From an uncultured Eisenbergiella sp. (GTDB lineage: Bacteria; Bacillota; Clostridia; Lachnospirales; Lachnospiraceae), in the NCBI GenBank assembly GCA_904392525.1, contig CAJFMW010000036.1:1-38871 (forward strand): a stretch of DNA of 38,871 nucleotides, read 5' to 3'. Positions 14,620 to 23,388 of this stretch are shown piece by piece. The notes under the pieces are model-generated. The model was not told where the DNA came from and did not search any database. It saw nothing but the letters and a program-made list of their open reading frames with translations. Made by a program: the position numbers and the translations under genes. Each line of letters begins with the position of its first letter. The stretch's first letter is position 1.

Positions 14620-16983
14620 ATGGAAAAGTGGACCAGAATCGCACACCAGCCCTGCCTTCCCATGGGAAAGGACGGCAGACGCGTAACGGCGTGCGAGGAA
14701 CATATCGCCCTGTCCCTTGCAGCGGCGGAGGAAGGAATGGTACTTCTGAAAAATGAAGGAGAGGTGCTTCCTCTTTCTGTGGGGACGAAGCTGGCCGTAT
14801 TCGGCAAAGGACAGATCGATTATGTCCGGGGCGGCGGAGGAAGCGGAGAGGTTACCACCTCTTACACCCGCAATATTTATGAGGGTCTGAAAATCAAGGA
14901 AGCGGAGGGAAAGGTGCAGGTATTCGATGCGCTTTCCGCCTTTTATGAGGAAAATGTGAGACAGCAGTATGCAGCCGGAGCAGAAAACGGAAAGACGGTG
15001 GAGCCGGAAATCCCACAGGAGCTTCTTGCGGCGGCGCGCAGATTTGCGGATACGGCTGTGGTGGTCATCAACCGTTTTTCCGGGGAGGGATGGGACAGAA
15101 AAGGCATTCCCGGTGACGGAGACTTCTATCTTTCCCCGCAGGAGCAGGCCATGGTGGATGCGGTAAAGGCCGTATTTCCTAGAGTGATCGTTGTTCTGGA
15201 TGTGGGAGGCATGGTGGATTCCTCCTGGTTTAAGGACGAGGCGGCCATTCAGTCCGTTCTTCTGGCCTGGCAGGCGGGAATCGAAGGAGGCCTTGCTATT
15301 GCGGAGCTGCTGTGCGGTGATGCGAATCCTTCCGGAAAGCTGGTAGATACCTTTGCGGGCTCCTTTGACGATTATCCTTCCTCTGCGCATTTCAACGATT
15401 CCGAGGATTATGTGGAATATACGGAAGATATTTATGTGGGATACCGCTACTTTGAGACGATTCCGGGCGCGGCTCAGAAGGTGAATTATCCTTTCGGCTT
15501 CGGCCTTTCTTATACGCGGTTTGTGATCGATCAGGTGAAGGGAGAAGAGAGGGATGGAAAGATTTGTCTTTCCGCCTGTGTGACCAACGTGGGAGAACGG
15601 GCAGGAAAGGAAGTGGTTCAGGCCTATGCGCAGGCCCCTCAGGGAAAGCTGGGCAAGCCCGCAAGAACCCTTGCTTCTTTTGTAAAAACAAGGCTCCTTG
15701 CACCGGGAGAGACGCAGAAGGTATTCCTTTCCTTTGCGGTGGACTCCCTTGCCAGCTACGATGACCTCGGAAAGGTGGCCAAATCCGCGTATGTGTGTGA
15801 AGCGGGTGAGTATCGCTTCCATTTGGGAAATTCCGTGAGAAATACGGTTGAGGTGCCCTTTGTCCATACGGAACCGGCGGACCGCATTGTGCAGCAGCTC
15901 GCGGAGCGGGTGGCTCCTGTGGCGCTTCCGAAGCGGATGCTGGCGGACGGAAGCTATGAAGCGCTTCCTGTGACCTCGGACGGAAGCAGAGATGTGAATC
16001 CTGCCTTTGTAGAAGGCCTGCAGCCTCATAAGGGGAACTGGCGGGATGATCTGGCGCTTTCGACGGGAAAGGAAGATGACGCGGAAGCATCCGGCCGGAA
16101 ATTCCTGCTCATGGATGTGGTAAACGGCGTGTGCACCATGGACGATTTCCTTGCACAGCTCACCAACGGACAGCTCATCGACCTGCTTTGCGGCCAGCCG
16201 AATACGGGCGTGGCGAATACCTTTGGAATGGGGAACCTTCCGGAATACGGCGTGCCGAATCTGATGACGGCGGACGGTCCCGCAGGTGTGCGGATTCAGC
16301 CGGAAATGGGCGTATGCACCACGGCCTGGCCCTGCGCCACGCTGCTTGCCTGCACCTGGAATACACAGATTGTGGAACAGGTGGGCGCTGCGGGAGCCCT
16401 GGAAATGAAGGAAAACAACCTGGGAGTATGGCTGACTCCCGCCATGAACATTCACAGAAGCCCGCTGTGCGGCCGGAATTTTGAATACTATTCCGAGGAC
16501 CCTCTCATCGCCGGGAAGATGGCCGCAGCGATGGTGCGCGGCATCCAGTCCCGCCACATCGGCGCCAGCGTGAAGCATTTCTGCTGCAACAATAAGGAAA
16601 CCAACCGCAAGGAGAGCGACTCCAGAGTATCCGAGCGGGCGCTTCGCGAGATCTATCTGAAGGGCTTTGAGATCGCGGTGAAGGAGGCGCAGCCCTGGAC
16701 ACTGATGACCTGTTATAACCTGGTGAACGGACAGTATGCCTCTGAACGAAAGGATCTGCTGGCCGGCATCCTCCGGGAGGAGTGGGGCTTTGAAGGCATG
16801 GTTACCACGGACTGGTGGAACAAGGCTTATCAGTATAAGGAGATCAAGGCCGGAAATGACCTGAAGATGGGAGCCGGAGAGCCTGACGCGGTGCTGGAAG
16901 CCCTCCGGGAAGGAAAAGTGACCCGGGAAGAAATCGCAACCTGTGCGAAGCGGGTGCTGGAAACCATCCTAAAGTTTGATTGA
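14620..16983 (+). CDS. GH3 glycoside hydrolase (beta-glucosidase-like) with swapped domain order
   Basis: A 787-residue family 3 glycosidase, probably cytoplasmic because no signal peptide is present, acting on beta-linked oligosaccharides. The domain order is reversed relative to most GH3 enzymes: the GH3 C-terminal alpha/beta domain comes first (EEGMVLLKNEGEVLPL, then NRFSGEGWDRKG with candidate acid/base E156), then a fibronectin-III-like domain after the conserved FGFGLSYTRF, and the (beta/alpha)8 domain last (MTADGPAGVRI, GRNFEYYSEDP, KHFCCNN). The candidate nucleophile is D731 in MVTTDWW. This swapped order is known from beta-glucosidases of Ruminococcus albus and Butyrivibrio fibrisolvens. 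ATG 14620 follows CGGAGG at 8 bases. Substrate specificity (glucoside, xyloside) is not resolved. Confidence 0.9.
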   Translation: MEKWTRIAHQPCLPMGKDGRRVTACEEHIALSLAAAEEGMVLLKNEGEVLPLSVGTKLAVFGKGQIDYVRGGGGSGEVTTSYTRNIYEGLKIKEAEGKVQVFDALSAFYEENVRQQYAAGAENGKTVEPEIPQELLAAARRFADTAVVVINRFSGEGWDRKGIPGDGDFYLSPQEQAMVDAVKAVFPRVIVVLDVGGMVDSSWFKDEAAIQSVLLAWQAGIEGGLAIAELLCGDANPSGKLVDTFAGSFDDYPSSAHFNDSEDYVEYTEDIYVGYRYFETIPGAAQKVNYPFGFGLSYTRFVIDQVKGEERDGKICLSACVTNVGERAGKEVVQAYAQAPQGKLGKPARTLASFVKTRLLAPGETQKVFLSFAVDSLASYDDLGKVAKSAYVCEAGEYRFHLGNSVRNTVEVPFVHTEPADRIVQQLAERVAPVALPKRMLADGSYEALPVTSDGSRDVNPAFVEGLQPHKGNWRDDLALSTGKEDDAEASGRKFLLMDVVNGVCTMDDFLAQLTNGQLIDLLCGQPNTGVANTFGMGNLPEYGVPNLMTADGPAGVRIQPEMGVCTTAWPCATLLACTWNTQIVEQVGAAGALEMKENNLGVWLTPAMNIHRSPLCGRNFEYYSEDPLIAGKMAAAMVRGIQSRHIGASVKHFCCNNKETNRKESDSRVSERALREIYLKGFEIAVKEAQPWTLMTCYNLVNGQYASERKDLLAGILREEWGFEGMVTTDWWNKAYQYKEIKAGNDLKMGAGEPDAVLEALREGKVTREEIATCAKRVLETILKFD

Positions 16984-17016
16984 AAAAGTTTTTTCGCTGA
17001 AATTTAAAAATTGAAA

Positions 17017-17065
17017 ATCCGCCCCGTTCCGATGCGCTTCAGCGGCGTGCCGGAATGGGGCGGAT
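17017..17065 (-). terminator. Terminator of aroC (minus strand)
   Basis: A 15-bp stem, 17017-17031 with 17051-17065, has one G-T pair. Read on the minus strand it is followed by TTTTCAATTTTT, as expected for a rho-independent terminator of aroC. On the plus strand there is no T run after the stem, so termination of the GH3 gene here is less certain. Confidence 0.75.
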
Positions 17066-17079
17066 CTTATGTCGGCTGT

Positions 17080-18174
17080 TCACACCCCATAGAAATCCCG
17101 GATACGATCCAGTCTGGCGGTCATATTGGAAAGCAGGGCGTCGGCGAGCACCAGTGCGGTCATGGCCTCCACCACCACCACGGCACGGGGGACGATAACG
17201 GGATCGTGGCGTCCCTTGATGCGGATGGTGAGGTCCTCCCCGTCCCGGGTTACCGTCTGCTGCTCCGAGAAAATGGAAGGAGTGGGCTTGATGTGGGCGC
17301 GAAGCAGGATGCGGCTGCCGTCGCTGATGCCGCCGAGGATTCCTCCCGCGTGGTTGGTTTCCTTTTCCACATGGCCGTCGCGCATACGGAAGGGATCGTT
17401 GTTTTCGGAACCGCGCGCCTGGGAAACGGCAGTGCCGTCGCCGATCTCCACCGCCTTTACGGCACCGATGGACATGACGGCTCCCGCGAGAGCGGCGTCC
17501 AGCTTGTCGAATACGGGATCGCCGAGCCCGGCGGGAACGCCGTCCGCAAAGCACTCCACAACGCCGCCGCAGGAGTCCTGCTGCTTCATGCATTCTTCCA
17601 GATAGTCCTGCGCCCGGAGAGACGCATCCGCATCCGGCATGCAGAGCGGATTTCTGGAAATCTCTTCCTGACAGAAGCGCTCACAGGCGATTGGCCCGAT
17701 GCTTCTGGTGTAGGCACAGACCCGTATGCCGAGCTGCTTCAGAAGCAGGGACGCGATAGCCCCCGCCGCGACTCTTCCTGCGGTCTCCCGGCCGGAAGAG
17801 CGTCCGCCGCCCCGGTAATCCCGGAAGCCATACTTCTGGTCAAAGGTATAATCGGCATGTCCCGGTCTGTAATAGGAAGCGATTTCGCTGTAATCGGAGG
17901 AGCGCTGAGAAGTGTTGGGGATGAGAAGGCTGATGGGCGTTCCGGTGGATCTTCCCTCAAACACGCCGGAAAGGATCTGTACCTCGTCCGCTTCCTTCCG
18001 GGGCGTGGAAAAGCGGCTGCCTCCCGGTTTCCTGCGGTCCAGAAAACTCTGAATTTCCACTTCGCTGATGGGAAGTCCTGCGGGAACGCCGTCCACGACG
18101 ACGCCCAGAGCCTTTCCATGGGATTCTCCCCATGTGGTGATTCTGAACTGTTTTCCAAATGTATTTCCGGCCAT
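17080..18174 (-). CDS. aroC: Chorismate synthase
   Basis: A 364-residue enzyme converting 5-enolpyruvylshikimate-3-phosphate to chorismate with reduced FMN, the last common step of aromatic amino acid synthesis. The three family signatures are clear: GESHGKALGVVVDGVPAG near the N-terminus, GGGRSSGRETAGRVAAGA (about 120-137) and GRHDPVIVPRAVVVVEA near the C-terminus. Length is normal. The start ATG at 18174 follows AGGAGG by 7 bases on the minus strand; the longer open frame upstream adds non-conserved residues. No other shikimate gene is adjacent. It is transcribed from a promoter at about 18434-18462 through a roughly 250-base leader made up mostly of the repeat element at 18215-18430. Confidence 0.96.
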   Translation of the reverse strand: MAGNTFGKQFRITTWGESHGKALGVVVDGVPAGLPISEVEIQSFLDRRKPGGSRFSTPRKEADEVQILSGVFEGRSTGTPISLLIPNTSQRSSDYSEIASYYRPGHADYTFDQKYGFRDYRGGGRSSGRETAGRVAAGAIASLLLKQLGIRVCAYTRSIGPIACERFCQEEISRNPLCMPDADASLRAQDYLEECMKQQDSCGGVVECFADGVPAGLGDPVFDKLDAALAGAVMSIGAVKAVEIGDGTAVSQARGSENNDPFRMRDGHVEKETNHAGGILGGISDGSRILLRAHIKPTPSIFSEQQTVTRDGEDLTIRIKGRHDPVIVPRAVVVVEAMTALVLADALLSNMTARLDRIRDFYGV

Positions 18175-18214
18175 GATGCTCCTCCTGTTGGGATTTCGTT
18201 GTAGTGCGTTCATT

Positions 18215-18430
18215 GGTTACAGTTCACTCCGCGCCATTCGCAAAGCCGCGCTACGCGCTCTCCGCTGCTTCGCAGCCGCTACGCGCTCTCCGCTGCTTCG
18301 CAGCTTCGAAGAATCGTCTCTGACGATTCTTTGCTCATAACATGGTGCTCCCTCCGGCCGCTCAGAGCCAGTCATCTGTTCGTGCAAGCACGACAGCTGC
18401 CTGGTTCTGGCGGACGAGTGAACTGTAACC
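18215..18430. repeat. 216-bp element bounded by 15-bp perfect inverted repeats, in the aroC leader
   Basis: GGTTACAGTTCACTC (18215-18229) is repeated in perfect inverted orientation at 18416-18430. Inside are a 26-bp direct repeat (18250-18275 and 18278-18303, period 28), a perfect 10-bp hairpin with a 3-base loop (18309-18331) and a short CGTGC/GCACG palindrome near 18391. It carries no transposase and no convincing gene. The ends resemble a non-autonomous MITE-like or palindromic dispersed repeat; a related fragment occurs at 13299-13326. As RNA it could fold into one closed domain. It lies entirely within the predicted aroC transcript. Confidence 0.75.
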
Positions 18431-18433
18431 TCC

Positions 18434-18462
18434 ATTATACCCCCGATCAACCCCCCGGGCAA
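18434..18462 (-). promoter_or_regulatory. Promoter of aroC
   Basis: On the minus strand, -35 TTGCCC (18457-18462) and a perfect -10 TATAAT (18434-18439) at 17-base spacing. Transcription would start inside the right arm of the inverted repeat element, near 18427. Confidence 0.7.
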
Positions 18463-18464
18463 GC

Positions 18465-18493
18465 TTGATTGGGAAAGAAGAATATGATATGAT
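18465..18493 (+). promoter_or_regulatory. Promoter of tgt
   Basis: -35 TTGATT (18465-18470) and -10 TATGAT (18488-18493), 17-base spacing. Its -35 lies 2 bases from the -35 of the divergent aroC promoter, so the two promoters are back to back. Confidence 0.7.
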
Positions 18494-18610
18494 GAAAAGA
18501 CGTTCCTGTCCGCTGGCCTGCCAGAAAACAGAAACGGCTGTGATTTTGTAAATGATACAGGCTGGACCGGAATCTTCGGTTTGGCCGGATGAAAGGGGAA
18601 AATTCAGAGA

Positions 18611-19819
18611 ATGTATCGTCTGATCAGACAGGAAGGAAGAGCGAAGCGGGGAGAGCTGGTGACTGTGCACGGCACGATCCAGACCCCGGTTTTCATGAAT
18701 GTGGGAACCGTCGCTGCGATTAAGGGCGCGGTGTCCACGGAGGATCTGGAGCAGATCAAAACACAGGTGGAGCTGTCCAATACCTACCATCTCCATGTGA
18801 GACCCGGTGACGAGGTGGTGAAGAAGCTCGGCGGCCTGCATAAATTCATGTCATGGAACCGGCCCATCCTCACGGATTCCGGCGGATTTCAGGTGTTTTC
18901 TCTGGCGACGCTGAGAAAAATCAAGGAAGAAGGCGTTTATTTCCATTCCCATGTGGACGGAAGAAGGATTTTCATGGGGCCGGAGGAGAGCATGCGCATC
19001 CAGTCCAATCTGGCTTCCACCATCGCCATGGCCTTTGACGAATGCGCCCCGGCGAAGGCGGAGCGTGAGTATGTGGAAAATTCCGTGGCGAGAACCACCC
19101 GCTGGCTGGCGAGATGCAAGGAAGAGATGAAGCGGCTGAACGGCCTGGAGGATACCATTAATAAGAACCAGCTTCTGTTTGGCATCAATCAGGGGGCGGT
19201 TTACACGGATATCCGGATCGACCATGCGAAGCGGATCGCGGAGATGGAGCTGGACGGCTATGCCATCGGCGGCCTCGCGGTGGGAGAAACCCATGAGGAG
19301 ATGTACCATGTGCTGGATGAAACGGTGCCGTATCTCCCGGTGGATAAGCCCACCTACCTGATGGGCGTGGGAACCCCGGCAAACATCCTGGAGGGCGTGG
19401 AGAGAGGCGTGGACTTTTTCGACTGCGTTTATCCCACAAGAAACGGGCGGCACGGCCATCTGTATACGAATCACGGGAAGATCAACCTGTTCAATGCGAA
19501 ATATGAGCTGGACGACAGGCCGATTGAGGAAGGCTGCGGCTGCCCGGCCTGCCGCAGATATTCCAGAGCCTATATCCGCCATCTGCTGAAGGCGAAGGAG
19601 ATGCTGGGAATGCGTCTCTGCGTGCTGCATAACCTGTGGCGCCATCTGCTGAAGGCGAAGGAGATGCTGGGAATGCGTCTCTGCGTGCTGCATAACCTGT
19701 GGTTTTACAACACCATGATGGAGGAAATCCGGGACGCGCTGGATGAAGGACGCTTTGCTTCCTATAAAAAGGAAAAGCTGGACCGCATGAATAGCGGAGA
19801 GGCAAAGAAACCGGAATAG
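18611..19819 (+). CDS. tgt: tRNA-guanine transglycosylase with internal 21-residue duplication
   Basis: A 402-residue enzyme exchanging guanine 34 of GUN-anticodon tRNAs for the queuosine precursor. Conserved parts: TDSGGFQVFSL (D89), GGLAVGE, the nucleophile D271 in FFDCVYPTRNGRHGH, and the zinc site C309, C311, C314 with His340 at the usual C-x25-H spacing. The odd feature is an exact tandem repeat: residues 323-343, which include the zinc His and HNLW, are repeated as 344-364, so a second candidate zinc ligand His361 follows. Without it the length (381) is normal. The frame is kept, so the protein could still fold, but the C-terminal helix is displaced by 21 residues. ATG 18611 follows AAAGGGG. 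yajC downstream is the usual bacterial neighbour. Confidence 0.95.
   Translation: MYRLIRQEGRAKRGELVTVHGTIQTPVFMNVGTVAAIKGAVSTEDLEQIKTQVELSNTYHLHVRPGDEVVKKLGGLHKFMSWNRPILTDSGGFQVFSLATLRKIKEEGVYFHSHVDGRRIFMGPEESMRIQSNLASTIAMAFDECAPAKAEREYVENSVARTTRWLARCKEEMKRLNGLEDTINKNQLLFGINQGAVYTDIRIDHAKRIAEMELDGYAIGGLAVGETHEEMYHVLDETVPYLPVDKPTYLMGVGTPANILEGVERGVDFFDCVYPTRNGRHGHLYTNHGKINLFNAKYELDDRPIEEGCGCPACRRYSRAYIRHLLKAKEMLGMRLCVLHNLWRHLLKAKEMLGMRLCVLHNLWFYNTMMEEIRDALDEGRFASYKKEKLDRMNSGEAKKPE
19577..19702 (+). repeat. Exact 63-bp tandem duplication inside tgt
   Basis: Bases 19577-19639 and 19640-19702 are identical over all 63 positions. Perfect identity means either a very recent duplication or an assembly artefact. 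Confidence 0.97.
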
Positions 19820-19830
19820 GGCTTGCGTGA

Positions 19831-19859
19831 TTGGCATTTTTTGTGTATGATTGTATAGA
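19831..19859 (+). promoter_or_regulatory. Promoter of yajC
   Basis: -35 TTGGCA (19831-19836) and -10 TATAGA (19854-19859) with 17-base spacing, just after the tgt stop; yajC can therefore be expressed independently of tgt. Confidence 0.55.
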
Positions 19860-19935
19860 TAGTGTTGCAGCTTAAGCTGTAACAGAACAACGAATTGCCG
19901 CATGGCGGCATGAGACTTAGGAGGATTGGAAAAAA

Positions 19936-20259
19936 ATGGGTATTTTGGCGAGCGAAACAGCGACGGCTGCAGGAGCAACAGGCGGAATGATCGGTATGAT
20001 TCTGGTCTATGTGGTCATCTTCGGCGCGTTCTTTTATTTTGTAATGTATCGTCCGCAGAAGAAGGAGCAGAAGAAGATGAACGCCATGCTTTCATCTCTG
20101 GAAATCGGGGACAGCGTTCTCACCAACAGCGGCTTCTACGGCGTGATCATTGATATCACGGACGATACGGTAATCGTGGAGTTCGGAAATAATAAGAACT
20201 GCCGTATTCCCATGCAGAAGTCTGCCATCGCTCAGGTAGAGAAGCCGGACGAAGAATAA
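19936..20259 (+). CDS. yajC: Preprotein translocase subunit YajC
   Basis: A 107-residue accessory subunit of the Sec translocon. One transmembrane helix (about 18-40, MIGMILVYVVIFGAFFYFVM) is followed by the family signature YRPQKKEQKKMNAML and the conserved LEIGDSVLTNSGFYGVI motif, then a short cytoplasmic domain ending in acidic residues. Length is normal. AGGAGG (19919-19924) precedes the ATG by 11 bases. It follows tgt, a common arrangement, and is closed by its own terminator. Confidence 0.95.
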   Translation: MGILASETATAAGATGGMIGMILVYVVIFGAFFYFVMYRPQKKEQKKMNAMLSSLEIGDSVLTNSGFYGVIIDITDDTVIVEFGNNKNCRIPMQKSAIAQVEKPDEE

Positions 20260-20317
20260 GATGGAAAACTATTCGCTGTGGATATAGCATGAAGGCAATC
20301 CATTACTGCAGGTTATT

Positions 20318-20344
20318 TCAGCCATATCGAAAGGATATGGCTGA
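20318..20344 (+). terminator. Terminator after yajC
   Basis: A perfect 11-bp stem TCAGCCATATC (20318-20328) with GATATGGCTGA (20334-20344) around a 5-base loop, followed by TTCTGTTTT. Confidence 0.8.
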
Positions 20345-20369
20345 TTCTGTTTTCCGGACTTCTTTTTTG

Positions 20370-20398
20370 TTGAAATTCGATATTCAATAAGCTATGAT
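20370..20398 (+). promoter_or_regulatory. Promoter of the leuB-ilvD-ilvB operon
   Basis: -35 TTGAAA (20370-20375) and -10 TATGAT (20393-20398) with an exact 17-base spacer. The predicted start near 20405 gives a leader of about 160 bases. Confidence 0.75.
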
Positions 20399-20404
20399 AA
20401 AAGA

Positions 20405-20560
20405 GATCATCGCGGAAAAGACTGCTGTAGAAATTTCCCCACGAAGCGGAGGGGAGAAATGCCGGGCATCGGGCGTGAAAACGTCCAGCGTCCGGCTTTC
20501 CCGTATACAGGCGGAATTTTCTGAAAAAATAAAGGCGCCGCCCGGCGGCAGAAAAGGAGC
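20405..20560 (+). promoter_or_regulatory. Structured leader of leuB-ilvD-ilvB, possible cis-regulatory RNA
   Basis: Three hairpins are visible: CCCC/GGGG around 20437-20454; a nested one with outer GCCGG (20461-20465) and CCGGC (20492-20496) around GGGCGT-GAAA-ACGTCC (20471-20486); and a compact GCCGCC/GGCGGC hairpin (20537-20549) directly before the AAAAGGAG ribosome binding site of leuB. I do not see the T-box motif AGGGTGG or a branched-chain-rich leader peptide. A regulatory role is inference. Confidence 0.4.
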
Positions 20561-20565
20561 AGGAT

Positions 20566-21663
20566 ATGAAACTGAACATTGGATGCATTTCCGGCGATGG
20601 AATCGGTCCGGAAATTGTGAGAGAAGCGAAAAAGGTACTGGACGCCATAGCGGTGAAATACGGACATGAGATTTCCTATACGGAGATTCTGCTGGGCGGC
20701 GCGTCCATTGATGTACACGGCGTTCCGCTGACACAGGAGGCCATCCAGGCGGCAAAGGAGAGTGATGCTGTTCTGATGGGTTCCATCGGGGGAGACGCGA
20801 ACACCTCTCCCTGGTATCAGCTTCCGCCGGACCGGCGTCCGGAGGCGGGGCTTCTTGCCATCCGCAAGGAGCTGGGGCTGTTTGCGAATCTGCGCCCCGC
20901 AGTGCTGTATGAGGAACTGGCGGACGCGTGTCCGCTGAAAAAGGAAACCAGTGAAGCGGGATTTGACCTGCTGATCATGAGGGAGCTGACCGGAGGACTG
21001 TATTTCGGCGAAAGAAGGACCACTGTGGAAAACGGACTCCGTACGGCGGTTGACACCCTGGTTTATAATGAAAATGAGATCCGCAGAATCGCCGTGAAGG
21101 CCTTTGACATTGCACGCAAGCGCAGAGGAAAGGTGACCAGCGTGGACAAGGCGAACGTGCTGGATTCCTCCCGTCTGTGGAGAGCGGTGGTGAATGAGGT
21201 GGCAAAGGACTACCCGGATGTGGAGCTTTCCCACATGCTGGTTGACAACTGCGCCATGCAGCTGGTGAAGGATCCCGCGCAGTTTGATGTGATTCTGACC
21301 GAGAACATGTTCGGAGACATTTTGTCCGATGAGGCGAGCATGGTGACCGGTTCCATCGGAATGCTGGCGAGCGCCAGCCTGAACGATACGAAGTTCGGCC
21401 TGTATGAGCCCAGCCACGGCAGCGCGCCGGATATTGCGGGAAAGGATATCGCAAATCCCATCGCAACCATCCTCAGCGCGGCCATGATGCTCCGCTACAG
21501 CTTTGACCTGGATAAGGAGGCGGACGACATCGAACGGGCGGTGAAGCAGGTGCTGAAGGAAGGCTTCCGTACGGCGGACATCATGCCGGAAGGCGGAAAG
21601 GCTTCCGGAGAAAACAAATGCTCCTGCAGTGAGATGGGAAGCCGGATTGCGGAACGGATTTGA
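20566..21663 (+). CDS. leuB: 3-isopropylmalate dehydrogenase
   Basis: A 365-residue NAD-dependent decarboxylating dehydrogenase that oxidises 3-isopropylmalate in leucine synthesis. Motifs: GDGIGPEIV at the N-terminus, the [13 protein letters not shown] substrate loop, the catalytic Lys/Asp region [16 protein letters not shown], the metal-binding [12 protein letters not shown], and [18 protein letters not shown] for NAD binding. Length is normal for LeuB and the loop fits LeuB better than isocitrate dehydrogenase. ATG 20566 has AAAAGGAG (20552-20559) upstream. First gene of an operon with ilvD 44 bases downstream; leuA and leuCD are not in the window. Confidence 0.96.
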   Translation: MKLNIGCISGDGIGPEIVREAKKVLDAIAVKYGHEISYTEILLGGASIDVHGVPLTQEAIQAAKESDAVLMGSIGGDANTSPWYQLPPDRRPEAGLLAIRKELGLFANLRPAVLYEELADACPLKKETSEAGFDLLIMRELTGGLYFGERRTTVENGLRTAVDTLVYNENEIRRIAVKAFDIARKRRGKVTSVDKANVLDSSRLWRAVVNEVAKDYPDVELSHMLVDNCAMQLVKDPAQFDVILTENMFGDILSDEASMVTGSIGMLASASLNDTKFGLYEPSHGSAPDIAGKDIANPIATILSAAMMLRYSFDLDKEADDIERAVKQVLKEGFRTADIMPEGGKASGENKCSCSEMGSRIAERI

Positions 21664-21707
21664 ATGGAAAAATAAAAATCGAAACAAACAAGAAAGGAAA
21701 CAGCGCG

Positions 21708-23372
21708 ATGAGAAGTGATTCAGTGAAAACAGGTGTACAGCAGGCGCCCCACAGAAGCCTGTTCAATGCGCTCGGAATCACCGAGGAAGAGAGACAGAGG
21801 CCTCTGATCGGGATTGTGAGCTCCTACAATGAGATCGTTCCGGGACATATGAATCTGGATAAGATCGTTGAAGCCGTGAAGCTGGGTGTGGCAATGGCGG
21901 GCGGAACGCCCTTCGTGTTCCCGGCGATTGCGGTCTGCGATGGCATTGCCATGGGACATATCGGCATGAAATATTCCCTGGTGACCAGAGACCTGATCTG
22001 TGACAGCACGGAGTGCATGGCCATGGCGCACGGCTTTGACGGCCTGGTGATGGTGCCCAACTGTGACAAGAACGTGCCCGGCCTTCTGATGGCGGCGGCC
22101 AGGGTGAACATCCCGACGATCTTCGTTTCCGGCGGCCCCATGCTGGCAGGCCATGTGTGCGGCCATAAGACCAGCCTTTCCTCCATGTTTGAGGCGGTTG
22201 GCAGCGTGGCGGCGGGAACCATGTCGATGGAAGAGCTGGCCGAGTACGAAGAGAAGGCCTGCCCTACCTGCGGCTCCTGTTCCGGCATGTATACGGCGAA
22301 CTCCATGAACTGTCTGACGGAGGCCCTGGGAATGGGCCTGAAGGGAAACGGAACCATTCCGGCGGTTTATTCCGAGAGAATCCGTCTCGCCAAGCATGCG
22401 GGGATGCAGATCATGCAGCTTGTGGAGAAAAATATCCGTCCCAGGGATATCATGACGAAGGAGGCTTTCCTGAACGCCCTCACCATGGATATGGCGCTGG
22501 GCTGCTCCACCAATTCCATGCTTCATCTGCCTGCCATCGCACATGAAGCGGGTGTGGAGCTGAACATGGAGATCGCCAATGAACTTTCCGCAAAGACCCC
22601 GAACCTCTGCCATCTGGCTCCGGCGGGTCCCACCTATATCGAGGATCTGAACGAAGCAGGCGGCGTATATGCCGTCATGAACGAGCTGAACAAGAAGGGC
22701 CTTCTCTATACCGATCTGATCACGGTGACGGGAAAGACGGTGGGAGAGAACATTGAAGGCTGTGTGAATAAGAATCCCGAGGTGATTCGCCCCATCGACA
22801 ATCCTTATTCCGAGACGGGCGGCATCGCGGTGCTGAAGGGGAACCTGGCGCCGGAAACCGCTGTGGTTAAGCGTTCTGCAGTGGCGCCGGAGATGATGGT
22901 GCATGAGGGCCCCGCCAGAGTGTTCGACTGTGAGGAAGACGCTATCGCCGCCATCAAGGGCGGAAAGATCGTTCCCGGAGACGTAGTGGTGATCCGTTAT
23001 GAAGGACCGAAGGGCGGCCCCGGCATGAGAGAAATGCTGAATCCCACTTCTGCCATCGCTGGCATGGGAATGGGTTCCACTGTGGCGCTGATTACGGACG
23101 GACGCTTCAGCGGCGCTTCCAGAGGCGCTTCCATCGGCCATGTGTGCCCGGAGGCGGCGCAGGGAGGCCCGATTGCCCTGATCGAGGAGGGCGATATCAT
23201 CAGCATCAACATCCCGGAAAACCGTCTTGATGTGAAGGTGTCTGAGGAAGAAATGCAGAAGAGAAGAGAAAAATGGCAGCCCAGACAGCCCCGAGTGACC
23301 ACCGGATATCTGGCCAGATATGAGAAGATGGTGAGCAGCGCGAACCGGGGAGCTGTGCTGGAGATCAAATAG
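21708..23372 (+). CDS. ilvD: Dihydroxy-acid dehydratase
   Basis: A 554-residue iron-sulfur enzyme that dehydrates 2,3-dihydroxy-isovalerate and -methylvalerate in valine and isoleucine synthesis. Typical motifs: [26 protein letters not shown] and [18 protein letters not shown] supplying cluster cysteines, SGGPM, and the C-terminal [17 protein letters not shown] with the catalytic Ser. Length is normal. ATG 21708 is chosen because AAGAAAGGAAA precedes it and MRSDSVKTG is a usual IlvD start; an in-frame codon at 21660 overlapping leuB is less likely. It sits in an operon between leuB and ilvB. Confidence 0.96.
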   Translation: MRSDSVKTGVQQAPHRSLFNALGITEEERQRPLIGIVSSYNEIVPGHMNLDKIVEAVKLGVAMAGGTPFVFPAIAVCDGIAMGHIGMKYSLVTRDLICDSTECMAMAHGFDGLVMVPNCDKNVPGLLMAAARVNIPTIFVSGGPMLAGHVCGHKTSLSSMFEAVGSVAAGTMSMEELAEYEEKACPTCGSCSGMYTANSMNCLTEALGMGLKGNGTIPAVYSERIRLAKHAGMQIMQLVEKNIRPRDIMTKEAFLNALTMDMALGCSTNSMLHLPAIAHEAGVELNMEIANELSAKTPNLCHLAPAGPTYIEDLNEAGGVYAVMNELNKKGLLYTDLITVTGKTVGENIEGCVNKNPEVIRPIDNPYSETGGIAVLKGNLAPETAVVKRSAVAPEMMVHEGPARVFDCEEDAIAAIKGGKIVPGDVVVIRYEGPKGGPGMREMLNPTSAIAGMGMGSTVALITDGRFSGASRGASIGHVCPEAAQGGPIALIEEGDIISINIPENRLDVKVSEEEMQKRREKWQPRQPRVTTGYLARYEKMVSSANRGAVLEIK

Positions 23373-23388
23373 AAAGGTGCTGATGCAC

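Noticed and set aside
14545-16578. Very long open frame on the minus strand opposite the GH3 gene
   Set aside because: It mirrors the codon pattern of a well-supported GH3 gene, has no recognisable motif and no ribosome binding site. The same applies to the 675-codon minus frame at 25705-27732 opposite serC-serA.
18217-18462. 81-codon minus-strand open frame inside the repeat element
   Set aside because: It is made of the repeat's Arg/Ala/Ser-rich translation, lacks a ribosome binding site, and its start lies upstream of the predicted aroC transcript start.
20394-20669. Possible leader peptide with several Ile codons before leuB
   Set aside because: Its ATG falls within the -10 hexamer, so it would not be in the transcript, and it runs on into leuB without a nearby stop.
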